A stretch of DNA of 64,000 nucleotides, taken from assembly GCA_002335605.1 (NCBI GenBank), contig BEDY01000003.1, positions 682,001-746,000 on the forward strand, in the 5' to 3' direction. Within the stretch, counting starts at the first letter, position 1. Every line of letters starts with the position of its first letter. Source of the stretch: Prillingera fragicola. Lineage: Eukaryota > Basidiomycota > Tremellomycetes > Trichosporonales > Trichosporonaceae. Of this stretch, positions 52,901-64,000 are shown one piece after another. A program made the position numbers and the translations under genes. The notes under the pieces were generated by a model. The model was not told where the DNA came from. It was given only the letters and a program-made list of their open reading frames with translations, and searched no databases.

Positions 52901-53441
52901 CCTCGGGTGTCTGGTCCCAGCGCGACTTGCGCTTCTTGGGCGCGGGCGCCTCCTCTCCTTCCTCCTTCTTCACCTCGGTCTCGGGCTCGTCCCACCTCCG
53001 CCTGCGCGTCCCCGAGGGTGGCGTTCCGGCCTCCTCAATCGCGCCGCGCGGCGGCGTAGCGTCCCCAGCCAGCAACTCTCGGGGTGGCGTCTTGTCGTCC
53101 CCCGGCAAGCTCCTCTGCTCTGCCTCGGCCCTCGCCGCCTCGTCCTTTTCCTTTTGCTCCTTAAACTGCCGCACGCGCGCCTCCTCCCGCTCGAGGTTGA
53201 CGCGGCGCATGCGATCCTCGTAACTCTCGTCCTCGCCCTCGCCCATCCCCTCGGTCCGGTTGAACCGCCGCAGCTGATAGTCGCTCTGCCGCGCAGCCAC
53301 CTGCTTGGACTTTGCGCGGTCCTGGAACTCGTCCGGAATGTCCTCCTCCTCGGCCATCGCGGCGTGTTCGTCCAGAATCTCCTGCGGCGCAGTGTAGGTC
53401 GCCAGGCGCGGGTAGGCGCCCTCGTCTTCTTGGTCCGACAT
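49974..53441 (-). CDS. HSH155: Splicing factor 3B subunit 1 (SF3B1/HSH155), intronless
   Basis: An 1155-aa U2 snRNP protein that clamps the branch-site helix. The N-terminal 300 residues carry RWD motifs ([28 protein letters not shown]) that bind U2AF-homology domains, then about 20 HEAT repeats. Blocks such as [46 protein letters not shown] and [12 protein letters not shown] are nearly identical to other species. In the IKQCAGTEG segment, the position matching human Lys700 (a mutation hotspot) is Lys, as far as eye alignment shows. The start at the GCCACC-ATG was preferred over an ATG five codons upstream. It is a single 3.5-kb exon in an otherwise intron-rich region. Confidence 0.97.
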   Translation of the reverse strand: MSDQEDEGAYPRLATYTAPQEILDEHAAMAEEEDIPDEFQDRAKSKQVAARQSDYQLRRFNRTEGMGEGEDESYEDRMRRVNLEREEARVRQFKEQKEKDEAARAEAEQRSLPGDDKTPPRELLAGDATPPRGAIEEAGTPPSGTRRRRWDEPETEVKKEEGEEAPAPKKRKSRWDQTPEEAPEGAAKARKSRWDQTPDGGVASSSALEVGDVKPSQVMVEDRRYRAITDEELNSLLPGKQDGYDVVPVPEDYVPQQTIRKMVPATSQHAEGGFMMQDEKSAARAVAAAGGFQGSAEQTEIEGIGTLQFLKPEDAQYFAKVLGEGGTEADDGGYTLEELKERKIMRLLLKIKNGTPPVRKTALRQITDKAREFGAGPLFDKILPLLMERTLEDQERHLLVKVIDRILYKLDDLVRPYVHKILVVIEPLLIDEDYYARVEGREIISNLSKAAGLAHMISTMRPDIDHVDEYVRNTTARAFAVVASALGIPALLPFLKAVCRSKKSWQARHTGIRIIQQIAVMMGCAILPHLRNLVDAVADGLQDEQQKVRTMTALCLAALAESAAPYGIESFDNVLKPLWIGIRQHRGKTLAAFLKAIGYIIPLMDPEYAGYYVRECMPILIREFQTSDEEMRRIVLQVIKQCAGTEGVTPSFVRDEVVPEFFKAFWVRRMALDRRNYKQLVETTVQLADKAGVSEIAGRICNDLKDESEPYRKMVMETITKVVQANGAADIDERLEVQLIDGIIFAFQEQTLEDNVMLEGFGAVVTALGSRVKPYLPQIVSMILWRLTNKSAKVRMLAADLTTKLAPIIKQNDEDALLSKLGVVLFEQLGEEYPDALGSIIAAEAAIANVVGMTQMNPPVKDLLPRMTPILRNRHEKVQEATINLIGRIADRGAEFVAAKEWMRICFELLDLLKAHKKAIRRAAVNSFGYIAKAIGPQDVLSVLLTNLKVQERQSRVLSTVAIAIVAETCGPFTCIPAILNEYRTPELNVRNGCLKALAYVFEYVGEMSKDYIHSVVGLLEDSLTDRDHVHRQTACAIVKHLTIGVAGLGYEEALTHLLNLVWPNIFETSPHVIGGVMDAIEAMRIGIGPGVVLSYVLQGLYHPARRVREVYWRMYNTLILGAVDAMVPFYPALGSAADLATGQDYTRHHLLVWV

Positions 53442-53807
53442 GGTGGCGGCTTTCAATCTCTAGGGTAGCAAGGGGTGCTGATCGCGCGAAGCTTGACCGC
53501 TGTGCGTTGGCGTCGACTGCTGGTGGGTAGGTGTCGTGTGGCCTGCCTGCACGCGAGAGCTGTTGACGACTCGTTTGTGGTTTACAAGTGGAGATTGTTG
53601 AATGTTGGATGGAATCACTCGTCCTCCACCAAGGAACGACGCTCGACGGAATCAAATGCCACGCACCGTACAGTGACGGCGATATCGGCATTACAAAATG
53701 TGGCACTTACTCGCTCACTGTATGACGCACCCAGAGTGGTATTGTTGACGACTACTGCTCTTTAAGCTGCAACGACTCACACCAAGCCCACAAAGACGCA
53801 GCACAAG
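53442..53807. promoter_or_regulatory. Divergent promoter region between SF3B1 and a Ragulator-like gene
   Basis: 366 bp between opposing start codons. It includes the immediate SF3B1 leader and a short CTTTAAGC element about 48 bp before the plus-strand ATG. No other gene. Confidence 0.5.
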
Positions 53808-54469
53808 ATGCTCATCGCCCCTATCCGCATACATACCCTCCTCACCGGCCTGCTCGCAGCCGACGAGACACAAGGCCCCCACACCGCCATGCTCATTACC
53901 CCCGCCGGCGAGCTGCTGTGCCATGCGACCTTGCCCGAGGAGGACGACGAGGACGAGGGCGAGGACGAGGCCGGCGACCACGACGCAGAGAGGGAGGAAG
54001 GGGAGGACACCGGCAACGAGGGGGCTAACGGGGACGACGCGTATGATGAAGACGACGACGACGAAGACGGCGAGCCTTGGCTCGAGGGCCCGGAGCGGTT
54101 GAGGCTGCTCCTCGGCCTGGCTAGCCAGTGGGAGGAGGACGAGTCGCCGCGGGTCGAGTGTGAGGTGCGTCTGATTTGTGGGCCAGCAGGTGTGCACGGT
54201 CCTGTGCTTGCTGCCCGCTGTGCGCGTGCGTGTGCTGACGTGACAGCTTGGCCGCCTCTTCCTCCGCCCAATCCAGCTGCCCGAGCCAGAGGTTATACCC
54301 CCCGCAACGGCGATGCCGCCCGTTGAGGCCCCGGTGATTCCGTCGTTTGTGCTCGTGCTCAATGGAACGGCCGAGACGCCGTGGGCTGAATTGTTGCGCA
54401 AGGTGAGCCCTGACTACGGCTCTGAGCTAACAACAGGCGGACGACTTTGTGTCTGAATGGCGACACTAG
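53808..54469 (+). CDS. Roadblock/LAMTOR2-like protein with acidic insertion
   Basis: A 181-aa protein from exons 53808-54164, 54247-54402 and 54437-54469. The start MLIAPIRIHTLLTGLLAAD plus TAMLITPAGELLCHATL resembles the first helix and strands of roadblock proteins such as LAMTOR2/p14, which anchor Rag GTPases to vacuoles or lysosomes. A strongly acidic run of about 45 residues (many Asp/Glu, 53935-54090) interrupts the fold. RLRLLLGLASQWEED and then SFVLVLNGTAETPWAELLRKADDF follow as possible later helix and strand. The similarity is weak outside the first 40 residues, so the assignment is tentative. Its 3' end converges with SEC13, 108 bp away. Confidence 0.5.
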
Positions 54470-54577
54470 ACTACCTCGTCGACTACAGACTGCTGGCACA
54501 CATAGACACTCTCGTTGTATTTATCATGCATCATTACCGCACACCGCTTGCCATGTAATTACGAGTCTAGCATGCAT

Positions 54578-55774
54578 CTAGCTCGAAAAGTCGCTGACAC
54601 ACTCCCACCCCTTTCCAACACCCTCCTTCCACAGGCTCACCTTGCCGTCGCCGCACGAGACGGCAAGAATGTTGCCCGCAATCGACCAGCTGACACGCCA
54701 CACGGCCTCGGGAAAGTGGGGGTCGTCCGAGTCGGGCGCGCTGGGGCGCAGCGGTGTCGACACCCACGCAGCAGTCGGGTTCTCGCGCGTGTGGATGAGC
54801 ACTGTGCGGTCCTGCGAAGCAGACGCAATGTACTGGCTGGGAAGACCAATGTTGGGTGCCCACGCGACGTCGCGAACCCAGTTCTCGTGGGCCTTGACCT
54901 CCTCCTCCTCGACCCACTTCTTGGCAGTCTCGTCAAAGCCCCAGATGCGGATCGCATTGTCCGAGCCGCCAGAAACAAACCGCTTCTGCGCCTGCACCTG
55001 CTGGCCAGCGGCCGCAGGCTTTGAGCCACTCTGAGGGGCAAGAATAGAGGGTGCCCACGAAATGGCGTTGGCGCCTGAGCCGTGAGCGGGGAAGATGACT
55101 GCGTCGGTCGAGCCGTCGTCTGAGTCGTCAGCAACACTCTGCTTTCGAACCTCTGGGACGCACTCTGGAATGTAAGAACGGAGATCTTTCCGTCGCTAGA
55201 TGCGCACGCCAAGATGGGTCCGAGGTCATAAGGCGCCCACGCAATCGAGTTGACGCTTGCAGAGTGGAGCGTGTGCTCCTTGATCCTCTCCCAGCCGTCC
55301 TGAACCTCGCCGCCGCTGCTCTTGCCCTGTCCCTGGCCGACCTCCTTCCAGATAAACACGCGGCCGTCGTAGCTGCACGACGCGAGAATCGAGCCAAACG
55401 AGGGGTGAGCCCACGAGACCTGCCAGACGGGGGCAGTGTGGCTAGACGTTAGCAGCTGCGTCCAACAGCCAGTTACTCACCCCTTGAGAACAACAGGGTC
55501 GCCCTTGGCCTCGCCCTTGACGACGTTGAAGATGCGGATCGTCTTGTCCGAGGATGCTGTTGCGAGACGCTTGCCGTAGTAGTCGAGCTGGGCATCGTGC
55601 TGCAAAGGTCAGTTTGAGAGGATTCCGCGTTGGGCGACTAGGCACACAAACTGCTCAACTCACAATCATGTCCTCATGCTGAGTCTCGACGGGGACCGCC
55701 TTTGACACTTGAGCCGCCGACTGCATGGGTTAGCTCTGGGTGTCGCTGCTGCTGTTGCTGTCGCTGCTTACCAT
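54578..55774 (-). CDS. SEC13: SEC13, COPII coat / nuclear pore / SEACAT WD40 protein
   Basis: A 332-aa six-bladed propeller that pairs with SEC31 in COPII vesicles and with NUP145C in nuclear pores. Exons: 55774-55772 (ATG only), 55720-55664, 55599-55481, 55441-55164, 55119-54578. Recognisable blades include [71 protein letters not shown] and [15 protein letters not shown]. Intron 1 follows the start codon directly (51 nt). Intron 4 (55120-55163, 44 nt) has to be removed to restore the frame, giving [19 protein letters not shown]. Without it a frame shift appears in blade 3. The start region of the neighbouring MCMBP gene is 247 bp away in divergent orientation. Confidence 0.95.
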
Positions 55775-56021
55775 GATTGGATTGTTGGTGAATGCGACGT
55801 CGATGCTACGCTGCTGTTGGAACATGTTGCTGCTACCTCGTCACAGGTCAGCGTGGAGAGCGGGATCATTCTGTGCCACGTGGTCTTTTGGTTGAGGACG
55901 GAAGTAAACACGGAATCAAATTCTCGACGCGTCTGCCTGTGAGACACGCGACTGAACAGCCTGGGATTGTAATGTTCTTGTACATCTTCTTGCTCTCGAC
56001 AACAATCTCAAGCTACTCACA
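55775..56021. promoter_or_regulatory. Divergent promoter of SEC13 and the MCM-binding protein gene
   Basis: 247 bp between opposing start codons; no TATA box was seen. Confidence 0.5.
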
Positions 56022-57704
56022 ATGCTCCCAGTAGACGACATTATCAGGATAGCACTCAGGGAACACGATGGTACAGGTAAGGCTCACAACCACAGCCACA
56101 GACTAACTCGCAGCTCCAGCAGACATCCCAGCCTATGTCCAGTCGGTCAAGACTGCCCTCGAGAACCCAGAGCAGGTGAGCTCACGCCACTGTCCAGTCA
56201 CTAACAGCGTTCAGATTCCAGCATTCAGCCAAAACTCCAAGCCGTTGTCTGTAGTGCGCTTCCGCTGCCTCCTCCAGGACACTGGCTACCCGGCCGAGGT
56301 CTACATGCCATCAGACGCCCAGGCTCTGGCCAACGGCGAGGTGGACTGGAGCAAGCTGCAGGAGCGCTGGATCGGGTGGGCTGTTGAGTGAGTCTTGGAA
56401 TTGTGCACGCAAGAGCGGTGCTGATGAGTAGGATCCCCGGCGAGACCCAGTGGGCACGACAGAGCGGTGACCTGGCCAGCGACCTTGCCGGCCTCAACGT
56501 GACCGATGCCAAGCTGCCTCCCGTCGTGGCTGGCAAGTTTCCACTCGAGGGAGACTACACTGGCGCCCTGCTAAAGGTGTACGACGATGTGTCCTATAGC
56601 CCTGCCTCGGCTTATGAGTTTATCGGCGTGGTCTCGGCAGCCGCCATCCCGTCGTCGTTTGTCCGCGAGGACGACGACGCCGACGTCCCTCTTGTTCCGG
56701 CGCTTCAGGTCCTCCTCCCCCCGACAGCCGCCTTCCCCCCTCCCTCAGTTGCACCCGCCAACGCCGACGCGACTCGCGCAGCTCTTGTCACCTACCTAGC
56801 CACGGCCTTTACGGACGCCGACACGACTGCCGCTGAGCTCTTACTCCTCGCCCTCGTCGCCTACCCCGCAACGCACAACCCAGGCCACCCGCCCCTCGGC
56901 ACTCTCGCCGTCAACTTTATGCGTCCCGCCACGCCCAACGCCTCTCTTCCTGCCATCCTCGCCTCGCTGATTCCTGCCCTGGTAGACCTGACCCTCACAA
57001 TCCCCCTCCTGCACAAGACCCCCTTCTGCCCGGCCTCTGCAGATGGCGAGTCCCTCACCCCTGGCCTCCTCCAGCTCGCGCCCGGCACGACTCTCCTGGT
57101 CGACGAGGACGGCCTTGGCGAGGGCGGCCAGCTGCGTGACCTAGGCGTGAAAAACGTCCAAGCCCTCTCCGAGGCCATTGCCGACCAGCAAGTCCGCTAC
57201 GAGTACCCGTACATGGACGGGCTCAAGATGAGCACCGCCCTCCGCGCAGTCATCACAAGCGAGGCAAAGTCCCTCCTCCCAGCCGACCTCCACGTCCCCG
57301 TCTCCCTAGCATCCACCCCCGCCCACCCCGACACGGACCTAGCCCCCCTCCGCGCCTACCTCCTCCACTGCGGCTCACCGACGCACGCCACCCGCCTCGA
57401 AATCCCCGCCACAGTCAGCGCAGAAGCACAAGAAACCTACGTCGCAGACCGTAAAGCCGGCCAGTCAGCCGACCTGGCCCAAGACCGCCTCACGCGCCGG
57501 ATGCGCATCGCCCGCCTCCTCGCGCTGTCCTACCCCGCCGCAACGCTTACGGATAGCCTGTGGGCGCGGGCGGTGCGGCTCGACGAGGAGGTGGAGCAGA
57601 GGTTGGTGAGGAGGGAGGAGGCGAGGCGGTTGACCAAGATTGGCGCGCCGACTGCCGGGGTCAATGGAGAGACGCAGCCGGAGGAGGCTGCTCCTGCGGC
57701 TTAG
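56022..57704 (+). CDS. Mini-chromosome maintenance complex-binding protein (MCMBP/ETG1)
   Basis: A 520-aa nuclear protein that binds the MCM helicase (replacing MCM2) and aids its assembly or unloading. Exons: 56022-56076, 56114-56175, 56215-56387, 56432-57704. Family blocks are RFRCLLQDTGYPAEVYMP near the start, GALLKVYDDVSYSPASAYEF, then the long helical part with TTAAELLLLALVAYPATH, and the C-terminal signature LVDEDGLGEGGQLRDLGVKN, QQVRYEYPYMDG and ITSEAKSLLPADLHVPV. The overall length is typical. Exon 1 could end four codons earlier at a weaker GTACAG donor; GTAAGG was preferred. The internal region is Pro/Ala-rich, longer than in animals. Confidence 0.9.
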
Positions 57705-57851
57705 ATATCTGACACTAGTATGCAACCCTGTATCATTGTTCTGCCTCTGCGTTAGTTTCGACACGCTGACAGTTGTTCTTATCGCGGTCGTGCGGCCCTG
57801 CGCTCGGCCCGTCACTCGCTAGGGTATTACATAACCTTTGAAACAACCATC

Positions 57852-59681
<1,830 letters not shown>

Positions 59682-60185
59682 GGTTGCTGTCCTCGCTGCT
59701 ATGGGGGTATGAGGGATGGGGGAGGAGAGGTGGATGTCAGTAGTCGACGATGGGATGTGGGTGTGGGCGGTGATGACGGGCGGGGGGAGGGTTCAGGGTT
59801 CACAGTGATAAGCATCGTCACTGGCTGGGCTGCAGTGCGGGGAAATGACACGTATTTATATCACCCCAATCAGGCAACACCTGCTGTAGAGATACACCGT
59901 CCTAGTAGTCGACATGCATTCACATTCAGCTCGAACAGGACAGCGAGCATGTACAGCACGCATGGACAGGAGCAGCGGCATATCTATAAAAGCCGGGTTT
60001 GCAGCTCGGTGACCTTTGAAAGACATCTCATGGTCCATACTCTCCCTATCAGCCAGTGATCATACCGCCAGCATCCCAGCAGCCCAGCATTATCCCCTAC
60101 GTCCTCGAGCTCACAACAGCCTCATAGCCTGCACTCTAGTCAGCCCCAACCCCACACACCACACCCAAAACAACTCACCGCCCGG
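59682..60185. other. Intergenic region
   Basis: This 500-bp stretch lies upstream of VMA2 and downstream of a small membrane protein gene. A G-rich stretch (59700-59795) precedes VMA2 and is pyrimidine-rich on its coding strand. No other gene. Confidence 0.5.
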
Positions 60186-60422
60186 CTAGATCCCCAACGC
60201 CCCACCCACAGCCCCAGCCGTCTTCATGGCATCGTCCGCCTCCCCACGCAGGAGATAGACCTTGATGAACCGCCGCGCGTCCTCGCCGTACAGCACAAAG
60301 AGGACTGGAATCACGAGCAGGAGCGCAACAAAGACCGACCACAGGATGGGCGCGGCTTGGAACGTGTCGCTTACTGTTGTGAGGAGGGGTGTGGCTGTTG
60401 CTTCGGGCTGGGTGGCTGTCAT
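60186..60422 (-). CDS. Small single-pass membrane protein
   Basis: A 78-aa intronless protein of unknown function. The N-terminal 25 residues are Thr/Ala-rich (TATQPEATATPLLTTVSD). One strong transmembrane helix follows (ILWSVFVALLLVIPVLFVLY), then a basic and acidic tail (GEDARRFIKVYLLRGEADDA) ending in a Gly/Ala-rich helix (KTAGAVGGALGI). Codon use is GC3-rich as in neighbouring genes. Small proteins of this shape are common accessory subunits in ER or mitochondrial complexes, but I cannot assign one. Confidence 0.72.
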   Translation of the reverse strand: MTATQPEATATPLLTTVSDTFQAAPILWSVFVALLLVIPVLFVLYGEDARRFIKVYLLRGEADDAMKTAGAVGGALGI

Positions 60423-61383
60423 TGTTGTGGTGGGTTAGTGGGTGATGCAGAGGTTGGGGTCAGTTGTGAGGGTGACGAGGACTGCGTTGGACACTGCCTG
60501 GCGTGAGAATGTACATTGTCAAGAGGCGTTACTCCCATGACGAGTGTGGTGGACATGTGCCAAGACAAAGCCCATCGAGTGTTTCGGATCGTCACGTGGG
60601 ATCGATCACGCTCAGCTCAGCATGCTGGGTGTGGCGATGGCTGCGAGTTGTACATGCTGTTAAGCTTGATGTTGCGACGAGTACTGATCGTGCATGCTCA
60701 TAGTCTCGGTGGGGTGACGAGTGGTAGGATCAGGGCCGAGTACCGAGTAACACACTGTGCAATCCAATAGTCGACTACCTGTTTTGACAGTGTGTTTCTC
60801 AAACCCGGCATAATCCTCGAGCGCCACATCTGCGGGTGGTGAACCGAGTACGACTGACTAGGCAGTGCAAGGTGCTTGGTGAGATCAGCTGCATATTCGT
60901 GGGAACTGTTGCCAGAGCGGGCCTGAACTCGCAATAATGAGGTTGAGTCTGATCTGCACCCGGACACTCGGAACGCTGCTTATCGTACTTTCAGCTGTTA
61001 CCGTAAATTATCGAGCAGACCGCAGACAAGCTGTATTTATGTTTATCAGACCTTGAGAGTACCCCTTCTGACACCCAGCGGCCAGAGGTTTTATTGGGCC
61101 AGTACCCCCCGGATATCGTGACAAAGGAGGTTATCGACATGCCTCGCAAATCGCCAGTCTCCGACAAAGCGACGACTCATCTCCTCATGCCGCAACTTCT
61201 AGTTCTCAGATAACTGTTCAAGCACAGTCGTCGTTGCTCGCCAGCATGAAAGTTCATGCAATGCACTGCAGACAAAGCATTAGAGGTGACGTCATCAGTG
61301 GTGATCGCGGCTTGTCTCTGCAAAGCCTCGGTCGTGTCCAGAGGCCAGAAACCAGCCCACAGCCACTCACAAGCTCTGACTAC

Positions 61384-61404
61384 GACGCCGACGCCGACGC
61401 CGAC
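61384..61404 (+). repeat. (GACGCC)3 hexanucleotide repeat
   Basis: Three perfect GACGCC units plus a further GAC. Confidence 0.85.
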
Positions 61405-62320
61405 GTTGTGATCGGCTCTTGACAAGAACAAGCTGAAGCACGAAACGACAAACGAAACAAAACTACACCCGATGACGATCTCTGGATCTGATCTGCAACG
61501 GGAAGCCCACTGAAACTTGTCTCAGAGTTTACTTGTACCGTTGCGCAGCCTGACGACATCCGCCACGACCCCATTTCACCCGCGAGCCGGGCTGCGAGCT
61601 CTGAGCTCTGAGCCCATGGTCTCGCTTGTAGCGAGGATGGTCGAGGCGACGACCTACGCGCTGAACTACCAGCTCGTGGTTGGGACGGGTGTGCGGCGGA
61701 GTTGGGATCGTTGCGTGTGTCATCGGCGAGTCGGCCGAGTGGTCACTTGCTGGTTTGTGGACCTTGCTGGTGTGGTTGTCGCTTTTGAAAGATAATGACA
61801 TGCGTGATTTCTAGATTGTCCAGCATCATGACTGGCCTCGAAGACTGGTCTTCGTATTTTGTCTTTAGCACCCATCATGCCGCGATGCCTCGACGTCTCG
61901 TCGTTTCTTCTCACCCCGATAGTCTTGAAGCCCATTTCTGCTGCAGCTTCACATTCCGAATCAGTGTATCGTATCTTGATTTGCAATGTACCTCTATAGA
62001 TCCATGGACCCCAAGCCCACACTCGTGTAGTGTATCTCGGAGGAGCCGCTCGATGCCATCCCACGTCGACGCTCACGACGTTTGTCTCTCCGATTCTGGA
62101 TAGGGCTCTAACGTCGCTGTACACGACCATGTACCTTTGTCAGACACACTGCCCTCACTCTGAACGCCAATAGCCAAAGACAGCAGCAGCCACAACCACG
62201 AGCCACACACACGACATTGCAGCCAGTCCAATTGCCATCGGAAGCCTGGGACAAACAGGCACCTTCGGCGTTTGCCGCAGCAATCCTCCTCCCCTTGCTT
62301 TGTGGAGAACAAGCTTGTCA

Positions 62321-62356
62321 GCAGAGTGCGCAGAAGAGTGCGCAGCAGAGTGCGTG
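62321..62356 (+). repeat. Three tandem 12-nt units
   Basis: Three units of the type GCAGAGTGCGCA, the second with one base change and the third with two at its end. Confidence 0.8.
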
Positions 62357-64000
62357 GGGATGGTCAGGCTCAGAACTGGGCATGGGGGGCACGAAGCACG
62401 CACGTCAAGAGACGGGGACCTTTGTCGCCGCTGCCGACATTGTCTGTAACCTCTAAACGCACCACTGGCCGCCGTGCTCGGACTGCTGCAGTTGCTGCCA
62501 TGAGCGACCACAGTCATCTGCAGAGAAGAGAAGACGACCCCCGCGCAACTCGGAGCAAACCAACGACGGCACACGCCGCACAGTCACTAGCGTTAACCAT
62601 GAGCCATGCCATGACGATCTTCAAGTGGCCGTCGCACTGCGATGAGTCTGGGCCGCGGAGAAAAAGGTGCAAATTAAGGTTACCCAGAGGGCCAAAGGAA
62701 GCCATGGTACCTTCCTATGATGAGATGGGTATGACTTGCAGCAATGGACTGCGAGACCGCATCCCTGGGTCAAGAGTGCCTGTGCCGTAAAGCGTACTCC
62801 GGGTGCATTGGATAAATGAAACGGCTAGCCCCGTCTTGACCTGGACGCAGCAACGGTTCTGGGTCGAGAAATCGAGAGCGGCTCCGCGTCAGGCGTGCGT
62901 TCGTGGGCAGAGTTGCGCTGTTAATGGACAGGTTTCGAGGTTTGGGGCGGAACGACGTCTAGCCGCTAGACTGGCCAGACGTCGCAGCCTGTCGAGTGTC
63001 ATGAATGTGGCACGGCTCTGTGTCCATTGCCTCACCCCGCTCCCCAACACCCAACACTGGCAGCGTCATCCCACAGCCGTGGCAGGGCTTCTATCAAGAG
63101 ACCTGCTCGTGCACACCCGAGAGACACTCGGGTGCCCACATGCCGCAAACGCGGAACCCCGGAAACCTCCACAAGCGAGCACCTACCACCATACCATTCA
63201 ACAAGCACGCGCACCAGCTAGTAACGCAGCAGCCATATGCTTATCACAACCATAGAGGGATGTGGCACAAGTGGAGCCTCCCGCGTCACGGCGAGCACCC
63301 CGCACTCCCGCGATAATCTCACAGCTCAAGGGCTCGGCATTCGGCACGCACGTACACCGTAGCAAGCCCTGGGCACGCACTCTTCTGCGACCTGGTGGCG
63401 CAGAACAACACCCACGACTCAGTGGGCGGTCGTCGTTGGCCGTCTGGTCCCGACAGCTGCGGCACAGGCCAGGGTTGCGCTTACATGGAGCTGGGCGGCG
63501 TCGTGTGTCGTTCTAGTCGCTATTCGGAGGAGCACGAGCGAGCGCCACGGCACGGCGTGGACGTTCTTTAGTTTTCTATTGTTGCGAGCTAGAAATCCAT
63601 TGAATGCATTTCGTGGGGCTAGTCCACTCTACAGCAAGCGTGCTTCCGACGCGCGTACGCTGCGCGGGGTATACCGTGGGTCAATGCTGCACGGGGGGAT
63701 GGTAGAGCTATGATACATAGGATACAAGGACGAGCTCGTGAATAGGTGTGTCGTCTCTGCGTGTGTATATGGATTGTATGCGTGTGTCCGTGTTCTGTGA
63801 AATGTCGCTGCGGCGTATCGTTGCAGCCTGTGTGTGGTGCGGTACATCTTGTGGTCGTGGCGAGGTGCCGGAGTCCGTCTGCCCGTCGTTGGCGTTGCAT
63901 GGTCCGTCCTTCTCGTCATCACCGCGTCAAAGCCATAGTCCAGGCTAGGAAGCCGGTTCGACGCAGACGCGCAGGCGGCCACCACTGTCGGTGGCCCAGC

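Larger units (their letters stand above)
60423..64000. other. 3.6-kb region without a convincing gene
   Basis: Overlapping open frames on both strands have mixed codon use and no family motifs. Closest to gene-like are a minus-strand stretch at 61720-62130 (MVVYSDVRALSRIGETNVVS start, then protein-like residues) and, just upstream on the same strand, a short frame with a hydrophobic helix (MAIGLAAMSCVWLVVVAAAV). They could be joined only by an intron of about 24 nt, too short to trust. Two small tandem repeats occur (61384-61404 and 62321-62356). A poorly conserved gene or non-coding RNA cannot be excluded. Confidence 0.5.

Noticed and set aside
54637..55359. Frame-shifted version of SEC13 suggesting a broken gene
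   Set aside because: A 44-nt intron (55120-55163) with normal splice signals restores the frame and a canonical propeller blade.
63005..63316. Plus-strand frames with CVHC, HWQRH and CSC segments
   Set aside because: The Cys/His pieces fall in different frames with no intron to join them, and there is no codon bias.

Overview
The window is nuclear DNA from a GC-rich fungus with dense, short introns (most about 34-65 nt, with GTRNGY donors, CTRAY branch sites and CAG/TAG acceptors). The gene set points to a basidiomycete yeast of the Tremellomycetes, most likely Trichosporonales: MKK2-type kinase, fungal MBOAT_2 acyltransferase, LtrA protein, F-box-like proteins beginning MQIDHAYFPQ, and the complex I assembly factor IND1, which implies a complete respiratory complex I. 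This placement is inferred from gene style; no marker here fixes the species. No transposon, CRISPR array, rRNA gene or viral sequence was seen.

Layout. 0-3 kb: the 3' end of SMC2, then a divergent fatty-acid pair (mitochondrial 3-hydroxyacyl-CoA dehydrogenase and an enoyl-CoA isomerase/hydratase ending in the peroxisomal signal AKL) sharing a 315-bp promoter, then an intron-containing tRNA-Glu(CTC). 4-11 kb: a small membrane protein candidate, a type I surface protein, a drug/metabolite-type transporter and the cell-wall-integrity MAP kinase kinase. 11-24 kb: IND1, ribosomal protein eS25, an F-box protein, mitoribosomal mL57, then Rieske protein and mitochondrial transcription factor B as a second divergent pair, and a wax-synthase-like acyltransferase. 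25-42 kb: an arrestin-like protein, several small unknown proteins, a Zn2Cys6 regulator with a 2.8-kb gene-free upstream region, an MFS transporter and a RINGv E3 ligase that contains two micro-exons. 42-45 kb: an unusual stretch of small cysteine-rich reading frames, several behind TATA boxes, ending in a secreted protein gene. 46-60 kb: LtrA membrane protein, F-box-like protein, intronless SF3B1, a Ragulator-like protein, SEC13, MCM-binding protein, V-ATPase subunit B and a small membrane protein. The last 3.6 kb has no convincing gene.

Most genes are housekeeping and were re-spliced by hand; the exon sums all close in frame. The most novel signal is a family of tiny proteins (42-65 aa) sharing a C-x2-C-x6-C-x-C core. 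Three lie in a 1.2-kb minus-strand cluster at 42.3-43.5 kb and one lies 13 kb away at 29.3 kb. I recognise no known family for them. Other notable points are start codons split or immediately followed by introns (eS25, SEC13), GC-AG introns (VMA2, probably IND1), micro-exons of 10 and 13 nt, and a mitochondrial transcription factor whose methyltransferase motifs are lost.
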